Below are positions 1 to 6,623 of a DNA stretch of 19,796 nt, piece after piece. The position numbers and the translations under genes were made by a program. Source of the DNA: Bacillota bacterium (GTDB lineage: Bacteria; Bacillota; Clostridia; Lachnospirales; Lachnospiraceae); the NCBI GenBank assembly GCA_023387635.1, contig JAEWHU010000028.1, forward strand, positions 1 through 19,796, given 5' to 3'. A model generated the notes under the pieces. That model worked only from the letters and a program-made list of their open reading frames with translations. It did no database searches and was not told where the DNA came from. The number at the start of each line of letters is the position of its first letter. Position 1 is the first letter of the stretch.

Positions 1-787
1 CCTTCTTTTCCAAATAACTTAACTTATCCTTGTCCTCATCAATAATCGAAGAAAGTAATGCTAATATTTCTGGCGTATAATTAGCATTCATACTATCTTT
101 ATATTCTTGTAAGGAGACAAAGTAACAAGATGCATCATCAATCTTGATTCCACCCACGTACTGTAATATACTTTTCTCTAAATCATCACATAAGGCTTTA
201 AGGGCTGATTCTTTCTCTCTTAACTTTAATGAAAATTGCTTATATATACTTGTGTTAAATACCTTTTGTAATATTTCATTTCTTTTATCATTGTCTGCAT
301 GAAGTAACTGGGTAAATTCTCCTTGTGCTATCATACAGATCTGTTTGAATTGATCATATTCCATACCACCTAGAATATCTCTAACTATTTCTCTAACTTC
401 ATTCCTATTATCGATAATTTTATTATCGGGTAAAATAATACTAACACCTTTTTTTTGTTCCTTATATCCTTCTCCTCTTTCTTTCCTTTTTAATTGGTCA
501 GGATACCTGTTAATAATATAAGTTTCATTCTTATGTGTAAACTCTAGGGTAACTTCTGTAAATGTATCAGGATGCGCAAAGTCACTTCTTACTGAATTAA
601 CATCTCTTGTTTGTCCACTTGTTTTTTCAAACAAAGCATAAGTGATTGCATCAAAAATAGTGGTTTTACCAGCACCTGTATCTCCAGAGATTAGAAATAA
701 CCCTGAAGAACCAAGTTTTCTAAAATCAATTTCTGTTACCCCACTATAAGGACCAAAAGCACTCATAATCAATTTTACTGGTTTCAA
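1..787 (-). CDS. sbcC: Exonuclease subunit SbcC, N-terminal part (cut by window edge)
   Basis: ATPase subunit of the SbcCD (Mre11-Rad50-like) nuclease, which processes hairpins and DNA ends. About 262 codons are visible before the window ends. The protein begins MKPVKLIMSAFGPYSG, the usual SbcC opening, followed by Walker A GDTGAGKTT near residue 40 and a Q-loop-like MIAQGEF; then the first coiled coil starts, rich in E, K and L. The start is TTG at 787, chosen because it gives the standard N-terminus and has a GGGGGAG Shine-Dalgarno five bases upstream. It overlaps the sbcD stop codon, so the two genes are translationally coupled. The rest of the coiled coil, the zinc hook and Walker B lie outside the window. 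Identity is secure; completeness cannot be judged. Confidence 0.93.
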   Translation of the reverse strand, partial: MKPVKLIMSAFGPYSGVTEIDFRKLGSSGLFLISGDTGAGKTTIFDAITYALFEKTSGQTRDVNSVRSDFAHPDTFTEVTLEFTHKNETYIINRYPDQLKRKERGEGYKEQKKGVSIILPDNKIIDNRNEVREIVRDILGGMEYDQFKQICMIAQGEFTQLLHADNDKRNEILQKVFNTSIYKQFSLKLREKESALKALCDDLEKSILQYVGGIKIDDASCYFVSLQEYKDSMNANYTPEILALLSSIIDEDKDKLSYLEKK

Positions 788-1935
788 TCTTTCTCCCCCA
801 TTTCTTCAAATATATCTAATAAAATATTTCTCTGATTATCATTTATATCAACATTATTCTGGTTAAAATAGAATTCCTCGAATAGATCCAGTGGGCTTCT
901 ACTAGCTACCTCCCCTTTCGGAAGGGAAGTTGCATATTCTGATATACTACTCTTGGTATTTTCAACTTCAAGTAATAATACATTAGGGTACTTAGTTCGT
1001 AATTTACCAATTGGATCAAACACATCATCTTCGTCTGTTATAATTGCCCTAATATAATCTTCATTGTTTAAAGCAGTGTATTTGTCTAATGTAAGCAAAT
1101 TATTTAAAGTATCCTTTATTACTCTTAAATCTTTCATAGGTTTTAGTGGAATCAAACTTATATTAATTTCACCTTTACCCTTCATATCAATACATGTAAT
1201 GGACTTCTTATGATTACATTCTGAAAATGAATATTTTAGTGGAGTCCCGCAATATCTAATGGTATCTCTTCCAATTTTTTGTGGTCCATGGATATGTCCA
1301 AGTGCCACATAATCAAAGGCATCAAATACAGATACATCAATATTGTCTAATCCACCAATGGATACAATCTCTGATTCTGACTTTTCTGGTTCAACGCCCC
1401 CATTGGTAACAAACTGATGTGCCACTAATATATTTCTCTCTAAGGTATTTACATTACAATCGTCAATAACGACTCTTGCTGCTTCCTCATAAGTAGTTAT
1501 TTCTACATCTTTTTTATAGTTTAAAACCATGGAAGGCTTAATATATGGCATTAAATATACATTACACTTACCATATTCATCATTCAGCTCAATCTTATCA
1601 AGCTCCCCTTTAAAAGTTCCACCTATATAAACCTTATGCTTACCAAGTAGTTCTTTTGCAAAATTTAATCTCTCAGGTGAGTCATGATTTCCACTAATGA
1701 TAAAAATATGAATATCCCTTAGTGATAACTTGGTTAGAAAATCATCAAATACATGTACTGCATTAGCTGGCGGCACACTTCTATCATAAATATCCCCAGC
1801 TATTAAAATCCCATCTGGCTTTTCATTATCCACTGCTTCAATAATTTGGTCTAATATATATATTTGGTCAGGTAAAAAATCAGTTTCTCTAAGTTTTTTA
1901 CCTATATGTAAATCTGATATGTGAAAAAACTTCAC
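784..1935 (-). CDS. sbcD: Exonuclease subunit SbcD (Mre11-type nuclease)
   Basis: Metal-dependent phosphoesterase subunit of SbcCD, a cytoplasmic nuclease that opens hairpins and trims blocked DNA ends. All calcineurin-like motifs are present: DLH (D8, H10), GD (D48), GNHD (N83, H84), AHQF (H173) and GHIH (H214, H216). The 383-residue length fits full-length SbcD with its C-terminal capping domain. The ATG at 1935 follows AAGAGGTGA at good spacing. It overlaps the TTG start of sbcC, so the pair forms an operon. The operon promoter is not evident. A possible broken small ORF lies 21 bases upstream of the start. Confidence 0.95.
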   Translation of the reverse strand: MKFFHISDLHIGKKLRETDFLPDQIYILDQIIEAVDNEKPDGILIAGDIYDRSVPPANAVHVFDDFLTKLSLRDIHIFIISGNHDSPERLNFAKELLGKHKVYIGGTFKGELDKIELNDEYGKCNVYLMPYIKPSMVLNYKKDVEITTYEEAARVVIDDCNVNTLERNILVAHQFVTNGGVEPEKSESEIVSIGGLDNIDVSVFDAFDYVALGHIHGPQKIGRDTIRYCGTPLKYSFSECNHKKSITCIDMKGKGEINISLIPLKPMKDLRVIKDTLNNLLTLDKYTALNNEDYIRAIITDEDDVFDPIGKLRTKYPNVLLLEVENTKSSISEYATSLPKGEVASRSPLDLFEEFYFNQNNVDINDNQRNILLDIFEEMGEKD

Positions 1936-1956
1936 AATAGGTCACCTCTTTCTAAA

Positions 1957-2090
1957 TTATTTCATTTGATTATCAACATATAATTTGCTAAATGCAATAT
2001 TATCTCTTAAAATCCATGGCATATCTTCTATATCCTTAATCTTACGATTATTATTTAATGATTCGTTTGTATAATCTCAAACTCCCCCAT
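1957..2090 (-). pseudogene. Possible frameshifted small ORF upstream of sbcD
   Basis: An ATG at 2090 follows a strong Shine-Dalgarno (GGAGGGG, three bases before the ATG) but its frame stops after 11 codons (MGEFEIIQTNH, stop 2055-2057). A neighbouring frame, open from just downstream of a TGA, continues as TNESLNNNRKIKDIEDMPW and then ILRDNIAFSKLYVDNQMK to a TAA at 1957-1959. The two pieces overlap in the right order, and 134 bases is two more than a multiple of three, as one single-base indel would give. The joined product would be about 44 residues. I do not recognise the family. It could also be a real 11-residue leader peptide, a 21-residue ORF starting at 2022, or chance. Confidence 0.35.
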
Positions 2091-2236
2091 AATCCCCTCC
2101 ATACACTTTTCTACAGTTTATCATAAAATATAAGAATTTTCTATTTTATCTTAACCAAAAACAAAAATTTACATTTATAAAATAACTTACAAAATTGGGG
2201 GACGAAAGATCTACTCTTTATTAAAATTTAGATATA

Positions 2237-2245
2237 TGGTAAAAT
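2237..2245 (+). promoter_or_regulatory. Candidate extended -10 promoter for the small membrane protein
   Basis: TGGTAAAAT fits an extended -10 (TGnTAtAAT) and lies about 80 bases before the start codon. The -35 position reads TTTATT, a weak match. Inferred from the motif only. Confidence 0.3.
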
Positions 2246-2323
2246 ATTACTGTACTAAATATTTATACTCTCCTTCATTTTAAGATAAGCGGTAGGACGA
2301 GTATATTAATGGAGGAAAATTTA

Positions 2324-2647
2324 ATGAATAAAACTGTATATTATATACCTGCAATTTTATTTACCATCATTTATGGGTCTTTGGCATTTTCTATTGGTTT
2401 TAGTTCAATTTCGCCCATTGTATTTGCCTGGATTGCTTTATTTTTCTTAGGTGGCTTACTATTAGGTAAAGATAAGTTCTGGGGAGGAATTTTAGGGACT
2501 TTCCCTGGATTTCATCTGATTTACATGAGTACAAAAGATACAGGACAAGTTATTGATATTGAACTACCCATGGGTATTATCATCCTGATTTTCTATGTGG
2601 TCTGTAGTGGCTTTGTTTTCTATAAGGAAAGGAAAAAAAGTAACTAA
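2324..2647 (+). CDS. Small integral membrane protein, unknown function
   Basis: Predicted 107-residue membrane protein I do not recognise. Hydrophobic stretches at about residues 5-23, 25-43, 50-63 (weak) and 78-97 suggest three or four transmembrane helices, with a basic C-terminal tail (KERKKSN) that should face the cytoplasm. The frame is open from an ATG at 2309, but that ATG belongs to the Shine-Dalgarno sequence (ATGGAGG). The ATG at 2324, seven bases after GGAGG, is the better start. The gene stands alone on the plus strand, divergent from sbcDC and convergent with tcdA. The TM-rich composition and good ribosome binding site support a real gene; function is open. Confidence 0.7.
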   Translation: MNKTVYYIPAILFTIIYGSLAFSIGFSSISPIVFAWIALFFLGGLLLGKDKFWGGILGTFPGFHLIYMSTKDTGQVIDIELPMGIIILIFYVVCSGFVFYKERKKSN

Positions 2648-2656
2648 TGACGTAAA

Positions 2657-2694
2657 GAATCCCCAAAACACTTTTATGAGTGCGTTGGGGATTC
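2657..2694. terminator. Hairpin between convergent small membrane protein gene and tcdA
   Basis: GAATCCCCAA (2657-2666) pairs perfectly with TTGGGGATTC (2685-2694), and CACT/AGTG extends the stem inside. It lies just after the plus-strand stop (2647) and downstream of the minus-strand tcdA stop (2737). Trailing T-rich sequence is short on both sides (ATTCTTTACG on the minus side), so termination strength is uncertain. Confidence 0.65.
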
Positions 2695-2736
2695 CTATGT
2701 TTACAGAGCTACTTATGTTAACAAACTTTGTAATAC

Positions 2737-3495
2737 TTAACGTACGCCTGTAATATCTTTAATCACTTCTCCTGCTATAATAAGGCCAGCAACAGAAGGT
2801 ACAAAGGATGTACTTCCAGGAATTTGTCTTCTCTCTGTACATTTTCTTTCTGCACCAGGAGGACAAATGCAATTTGCTTTACAACTTAGAGACATATCTT
2901 CAATTGGTTTACGTGCCACTTCTTTGGAGTAAACAACTTTTAATTTCTTTACTCCTCTTACCTTTAATTCTTTTCTCATAACCTTCGCTAATGGACAAAC
3001 TGAAGTTTTATAAATATCACTAACTTCAAACATGGTCGGATCAAGTTTATTGCCCGCTCCCATACAACTAATGATTGGTACGTTACTTGCATTTGCCCTT
3101 AGTACTAATTCAATCTTAGCAGATACGGTATCAATAGCATCTACGATATAAGTATATTTCGTAAAATCATAGTTATCTGCTACTTCTTTACTATAGAAGG
3201 TTTGATGTATATTAACAATGGCTTTTGGGTTTATTTCAAGAATCCTATCTCTCATTACCTCAACCTTATATTTACCTACTGTTTTTCTCGTAGCAATTAA
3301 TTGACGATTAATATTAGTTAGACATACTTTATCATCATCGAATAAATCAAATTCACCAACACCACTTCTAGCTAAGGCCTCTACTGTATATCCACCTACG
3401 CCACCAATACCAAATACGGCAACTCTAGACTCCAAAAGTTGTTTCATGGCATCATTGCCAAATAATAATTCCGTTCTAGAAAATTGATTTAACAC
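2737..3495 (-). CDS. tcdA: tRNA threonylcarbamoyladenosine dehydratase TcdA-like (ThiF/MoeB superfamily)
   Basis: Family role: ATP-dependent cyclisation of t6A37 in ANN-decoding tRNAs to ct6A. The E1-like fold shows the nucleotide-binding loop GIGGVGG (residues 29-35), NINRQ (61-65) and the VDAIDT strand (118-123). The C-terminal part carries a Cys cluster, C205, C209, C211 and C219, inside CKANCICPPGAERKC, followed by QIPGSTSFVPSVAGL; I recall this form from clostridial members, and E. coli TcdA lacks it. The 252-residue length is normal. The start is GTG at 3495, seven bases after AGGAGG. A well-formed promoter lies about 90 bases upstream. The gene is monocistronic and ends at a shared hairpin. 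Confidence 0.88.
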   Translation of the reverse strand: MLNQFSRTELLFGNDAMKQLLESRVAVFGIGGVGGYTVEALARSGVGEFDLFDDDKVCLTNINRQLIATRKTVGKYKVEVMRDRILEINPKAIVNIHQTFYSKEVADNYDFTKYTYIVDAIDTVSAKIELVLRANASNVPIISCMGAGNKLDPTMFEVSDIYKTSVCPLAKVMRKELKVRGVKKLKVVYSKEVARKPIEDMSLSCKANCICPPGAERKCTERRQIPGSTSFVPSVAGLIIAGEVIKDITGVR

Positions 3496-3592
3496 CTAAC
3501 TTCCTCCTCTTATGTTTAATTGTAATTTATGAAAGGAAATCACATTAACCATTCATTACATGCATTCAACTTAATCATTCTTAATCTGAACT

Positions 3593-3621
3593 ATAATATC
3601 ATTATATGAATGGGTTGTCAA
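3593..3621 (-). promoter_or_regulatory. Sigma-A-type promoter for tcdA
   Basis: On the minus strand, TTGACA (3616-3621, perfect -35) is followed after exactly 17 bases by TATTAT (3593-3598, 5/6 match to -10). The predicted start near 3586 gives a leader of about 90 bases before the GTG. Confidence 0.7.
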
Positions 3622-3672
3622 TTGCTGAAACATAGAAGAAATAGCCTGCGATATAAGCGATATAAGTAGATA

Positions 3673-4290
3673 TTATGCACAAGTTTGTAAATCGTTTAAA
3701 TCTTTTCCAGAAAAGAATCTGTTTATTGCTATTTCTCTTAAATCTTTAAAATGCTGAAATATCTTATTTGCCTCTTCTACATTATGATATACCTTCCAGT
3801 AACCACATAAGACATAATTTTCTCCATTGTTTTTAATATAATCCTCAACATCTTTAATTGGATATCCCAAAAAAATACCTGCTTCATGAGGAAATTCTTT
3901 ATTTTTATCTAATTTAAACTCCTTAAATCTTGCTATGAAATTCTTTACATTATTTACAAAATAACAATCACCTTTTTTATATCCACATTCTAATAAAATT
4001 CTATGATTGCTATAAGTTGCAAGAACTTCTTTCAAAAGTTCTTCCTGATATATTAAAATATAATATATTTTGTCGCTCTCACATAGTATTTCATACTCAC
4101 ATGAAAATTTAGATAACTCACTTTTTAAAACTGCATAGAATTTACTTTCATCATGAATATATCTTTTATGAAAACTTACCATAGAAGATGGTTTTAATTT
4201 CAATAATGTTGGCATGCAGCTATTTGCAAAGGTAAATAATATATAAGAAGCAATTCTATCTTCTCTCATACAGAAAATATCTTCGCTCAT
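3673..4290 (-). CDS. DUF3793 family protein, probably iron (Fur)-regulated
   Basis: 205-residue cytoplasmic protein recognised as DUF3793 from its C-terminal half: HEAGIFLGYPIKDVEDYI, then CGYWKVY, then an AxxxFxxF helix. The family's biochemical function is unknown to me; members often occur near iron-related genes such as feoB or flavodoxins (recollection, not seen here). The N-terminal half has HxxR-type and CMPTLLKLKPSSM sequences typical of the family. Cys residues include C7, C19 and C161. The ATG at 4290 has GGAG about eight bases upstream. It follows msrA on the same strand, but a strong promoter and a Fur-like operator sit between them, so it is probably transcribed separately under iron control. 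No convincing terminator was seen downstream. Confidence 0.82.
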   Translation of the reverse strand: MSEDIFCMREDRIASYILFTFANSCMPTLLKLKPSSMVSFHKRYIHDESKFYAVLKSELSKFSCEYEILCESDKIYYILIYQEELLKEVLATYSNHRILLECGYKKGDCYFVNNVKNFIARFKEFKLDKNKEFPHEAGIFLGYPIKDVEDYIKNNGENYVLCGYWKVYHNVEEANKIFQHFKDLREIAINRFFSGKDLNDLQTCA

Positions 4291-4329
4291 TCAACCACTC
4301 CTATTCCACTTAAATTACACAAATCACAA

Positions 4330-4348
4330 GATAATGAAAATCATTCTC
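4330..4348. promoter_or_regulatory. Fur-box-like operator upstream of the DUF3793 gene
   Basis: GATAATGAAAATCATTCTC matches the classical 19-base Fur consensus GATAATGATAATCATTATC at 17 of 19 positions and is itself a near-palindrome. It lies about 40 bases upstream of the DUF3793 start and just downstream of a good promoter, at about +8 to +26 of the predicted transcript. That is a suitable place for repression by iron-loaded Fur. Confidence 0.75.
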
Positions 4349-4361
4349 AAATATATGGATC

Positions 4362-4390
4362 ATTTTATAATTAATGTTCACTTTTGTCAA
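4362..4390 (-). promoter_or_regulatory. Sigma-A-type promoter for the DUF3793 gene
   Basis: On the minus strand, TTGACA (4385-4390, perfect) is followed after 17 bases by TAAAAT (4362-4367, 5/6). The predicted start near 4355 lies immediately before the Fur-like box, giving a leader of about 65 bases. Confidence 0.72.
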
Positions 4391-4508
4391 TGAGTTTATT
4401 GAGTTTTTGAGAATATTTTGGTAATTTTCATTTATATCCCTTGATTGATTCATATTAATATTATCATTTACGATATTATTTAATTTATGAATAGGATTTT
4501 TTTCCATA

Positions 4509-5024
4509 TTATTTCGTAGGATCAACAGCTTCTTTCGCTAAATCAAATTTTTCGTGGCTTATATGGCAATATCCACTTGGGTTTTTATCTAAATACTTTT
4601 GGTGGTATTCCTCTGCAACATAATAGTTCTTTAAAGGTAAAACTTCAATCGCAATTGGCTCTTTATATTTTTTTTGTAACTCATTAATTGATTGTCTTAT
4701 AATTGGCTCATCTTCCTTATTTACAAAATAAATTCCAGTTCTGTACTGACTGCCAACATCTCCGCCTTGACGATTGATAGATACTGGATTAATTACATCA
4801 TAATATAAGTCTAGTATAAACCCTAAGCTTATAGTATTTTCATCATATTTCACTCGTACTGTTTCAGCATGTCCTGTATTTCTATGACATACCTCTTCAT
4901 AAGTTGGGTTTACTGTATTTCCATTGGCATACCCAACATCGGTTGCCACAATTCCCTTTACATTTGATAAATATTTTTCAGTCCCCCAAAAACATCCACC
5001 TGCTAAGTATATTTCTTTATTCAT
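4509..5024 (-). CDS. msrA: Peptide-methionine (S)-S-oxide reductase MsrA
   Basis: Repairs methionine-S-sulfoxide in proteins, a cytoplasmic antioxidant role using thioredoxin as reductant. The N-terminal GGCFWGTE carries the catalytic Cys11; GHAE (E54), GGDVGSQYRTGIY (88-99) and NPSGYCH (C153) are family signatures. C46 and C153 are candidate resolving cysteines. At 171 residues it is the single-domain form, with no fused MsrB. The ATG at 5024 follows AAAGGAG at normal spacing. Neighbours are the DUF3793 gene downstream and, divergently, the NuoE-like gene, so oxidative or iron stress may be a shared theme (inference). Confidence 0.95.
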   Translation of the reverse strand: MNKEIYLAGGCFWGTEKYLSNVKGIVATDVGYANGNTVNPTYEEVCHRNTGHAETVRVKYDENTISLGFILDLYYDVINPVSINRQGGDVGSQYRTGIYFVNKEDEPIIRQSINELQKKYKEPIAIEVLPLKNYYVAEEYHQKYLDKNPSGYCHISHEKFDLAKEAVDPTK

Positions 5025-5204
5025 TTTTTATTTCTCCTTTTCTTTTTATATAATATTAAACAAATCTTCATCCATTTGTAAAGAATTATTCGTAAACTAA
5101 CTTTTGTATTTTATAAATAAGTATATTAGTACTATCTACTGGTACATACTATGAAAAATTATTTTTGTGAGTAGTATGGTAATAATCATGTACTCAAGAT
5201 AATC

Positions 5205-5233
5205 TTGCAATCTTATATAAAAAAGATTATACT
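5205..5233 (+). promoter_or_regulatory. Promoter for the NuoE-like gene
   Basis: TTGCAA (5205-5210, 4/6), 17-base spacer, TATACT (5228-5233, 5/6). The predicted start near 5240 gives a leader of about 58 bases. Confidence 0.5.
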
Positions 5234-5297
5234 GTTTTCATATATAGAACTAGCATTTGAAGAAACTATATAAAATTATTCGATGTGAGGTAAAATT

Positions 5298-5768
5298 ATG
5301 GATAATAACTACGAAAGATTTATGGAGGTCATCGATTATTATGCAAACATAAAAGATGAAGGAGAACAAGAAATATTAATAAGACTACTTCATGAAACTC
5401 AAGAAATATATGACCATATTCCTCTAAGTGCTCAAGCAATTATTGCTGAGAAAATGAATGTGAAACCATCAACTATCACTGTATTAATAAAAATGATTCC
5501 ATCCCTTAGAAGTGAAACTTATAAACATAAAATTACAGTTTGTAGCGGTCCAAGATGTGGCGCTAAAGGTGGTGCAGATATTCTATTATCCGTTCAAAAG
5601 GAATTGAATATAAAGCCTGGACAAGTAACAAAAGATGGTGTGTTTTACCTATGTACACAAAATTGTCTAAAAAAATGTGGAATGGCACCTAACCTATATG
5701 TAAACGATGACTTACACAGTAGATTAAAACCAGATGACATAAAAGAACTTCTTAATAAATATAGATAA
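5298..5768 (+). CDS. Stand-alone NuoE-like [2Fe-2S] thioredoxin-fold protein
   Basis: 156-residue member of the 24-kDa NADH dehydrogenase/HydA-associated subunit family. The helical N-terminal domain (about 1-72) includes LLHETQEIYDHIPLSA. The thioredoxin-like ferredoxin domain has CSGPRC (C82, C87) and CLKKC (C123, C127), the expected four [2Fe-2S] ligands. An additional C119 (CTQNC) precedes the second pair. Family members pass electrons between NAD(P)H-binding NuoF-like subunits and hydrogenase or formate dehydrogenase partners. No nuoF, hydrogenase or formate dehydrogenase gene lies nearby, so its partner must be encoded elsewhere or it acts alone. The ATG at 5298 has GTGAGGT upstream. 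The gene is monocistronic, with its own promoter and terminator. Confidence 0.88.
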   Translation: MDNNYERFMEVIDYYANIKDEGEQEILIRLLHETQEIYDHIPLSAQAIIAEKMNVKPSTITVLIKMIPSLRSETYKHKITVCSGPRCGAKGGADILLSVQKELNIKPGQVTKDGVFYLCTQNCLKKCGMAPNLYVNDDLHSRLKPDDIKELLNKYR

Positions 5769-5808
5769 TAATATCATATATTAAATATATAATATTTATT
5801 ATGGTGTT

Positions 5809-5856
5809 AAAAATAGAAACCTAGAGGTAATTACTTGCCTCTAGGTTTCTATTTTT
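5809..5856. terminator. Bidirectional intrinsic terminator, 19-bp perfect stem
   Basis: Positions 5809-5827 pair without mismatch with 5838-5856 around a 10-base loop. The arms begin with five A and end with five T, so U-runs follow the GC part of the stem in either direction. It lies between the convergent NuoE-like (plus) and gntR (minus) stops. Confidence 0.9.
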
Positions 5857-5909
5857 AATTAATTAAATATTATATGACTAATTATTCTTGAATCTAGATT
5901 ACATTTCTC

Positions 5910-6584
5910 TTATAAAAAATAATCACAATACTGTTTGCGAAGTTCTTCCTCATCTACCGTATATCTTGTTAGATGTTTTGTTATAACTTCACTAGCTGTA
6001 GCTTTATCTTTATTCTTAATCGCCTCAATTAACACTTTATGGTCAGAAATAATCTTATGATCTTTAATAACTACTAAACTTAACTTTCTAACTCTATCAA
6101 AATGAGTCAACATACCACTTATAAGATTATAGGTTAAGTTCTTATTGCAGATCCTAAATAAAAGTTCATGAAACTCATTATCTAATTCTAGCTGCCTATC
6201 TCCAATTGGATTGGCCAAATAGAAATCTTGTAATTTAACATTTTCTTCTAGTAATAAAATATCTTCCTCTGAAGCAATGTCACATGCCATTTCGACCATA
6301 GATTTTTCAACGATAAGACGTAGAAATCTAGCTTCATTTACTAATTTACTATCAATTTTTGCTATGAAACTTCCTTTTTGAGGGAATATTTCAACAATCT
6401 TTAATTTACTTAATTCAATTAAAGCTTCTCTAACAGGAGTCCTACTTATTTTCATTTCTTCTGCTAATTCGTTTTCACTTACCATACTACCAGGCTTTAA
6501 CTCCAACGAAACGATATTATGCTTAATCACTCGATAAGCATATTCACGAGCAGTCTCTTTCATACTACGTTCCATAATATACAT
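5910..6584 (-). CDS. GntR-family transcriptional regulator, FadR/FCD type, of the hexuronate genes
   Basis: DNA-binding regulator, 224 residues. A winged helix-turn-helix spans about residues 8-76: LKPGSMVSENELAEEMKISR, then TPVREAL and the wing PQKGSFIAKI. The FCD effector domain (about 83-212) has D135, H139, H182 and H204, candidate ligands for the metal usual in this fold. The ATG at 6584 lies seven bases after AGGAGGT. It is the last gene behind uxuA and uxuB, 39 bases after uxuB. The likely ligand is a hexuronate pathway intermediate such as fructuronate or mannonate (inferred from context). A palindrome overlapping the uxuA -10 is its likely operator, which would make the operon autoregulated. 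Confidence 0.88.
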   Translation of the reverse strand: MYIMERSMKETAREYAYRVIKHNIVSLELKPGSMVSENELAEEMKISRTPVREALIELSKLKIVEIFPQKGSFIAKIDSKLVNEARFLRLIVEKSMVEMACDIASEEDILLLEENVKLQDFYLANPIGDRQLELDNEFHELLFRICNKNLTYNLISGMLTHFDRVRKLSLVVIKDHKIISDHKVLIEAIKNKDKATASEVITKHLTRYTVDEEELRKQYCDYFL

Positions 6585-6623
6585 GTTAATACCTCCTGGT
6601 TAATAATATGACAAAAAACACCA

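Larger units (their letters stand above)
1936..2323. other. 388-base spacer between sbcD and the small membrane protein gene
   Basis: This divergent spacer holds the sbcD ribosome binding site, the possible broken small ORF (1957-2090) and an extended -10-like sequence (2237-2245, plus strand). The remainder, about 2100-2230, is AT-rich with no ORF, hairpin or repeat that I can support. Confidence 0.6.

Noticed and set aside
4310..4525. 71-codon minus-strand ORF between msrA and the DUF3793 gene
   Set aside because: No ribosome binding site, AT-driven Asn/Lys/Ile composition, overlaps the msrA end, and its C-terminal codons are the promoter and Fur box of the next gene.
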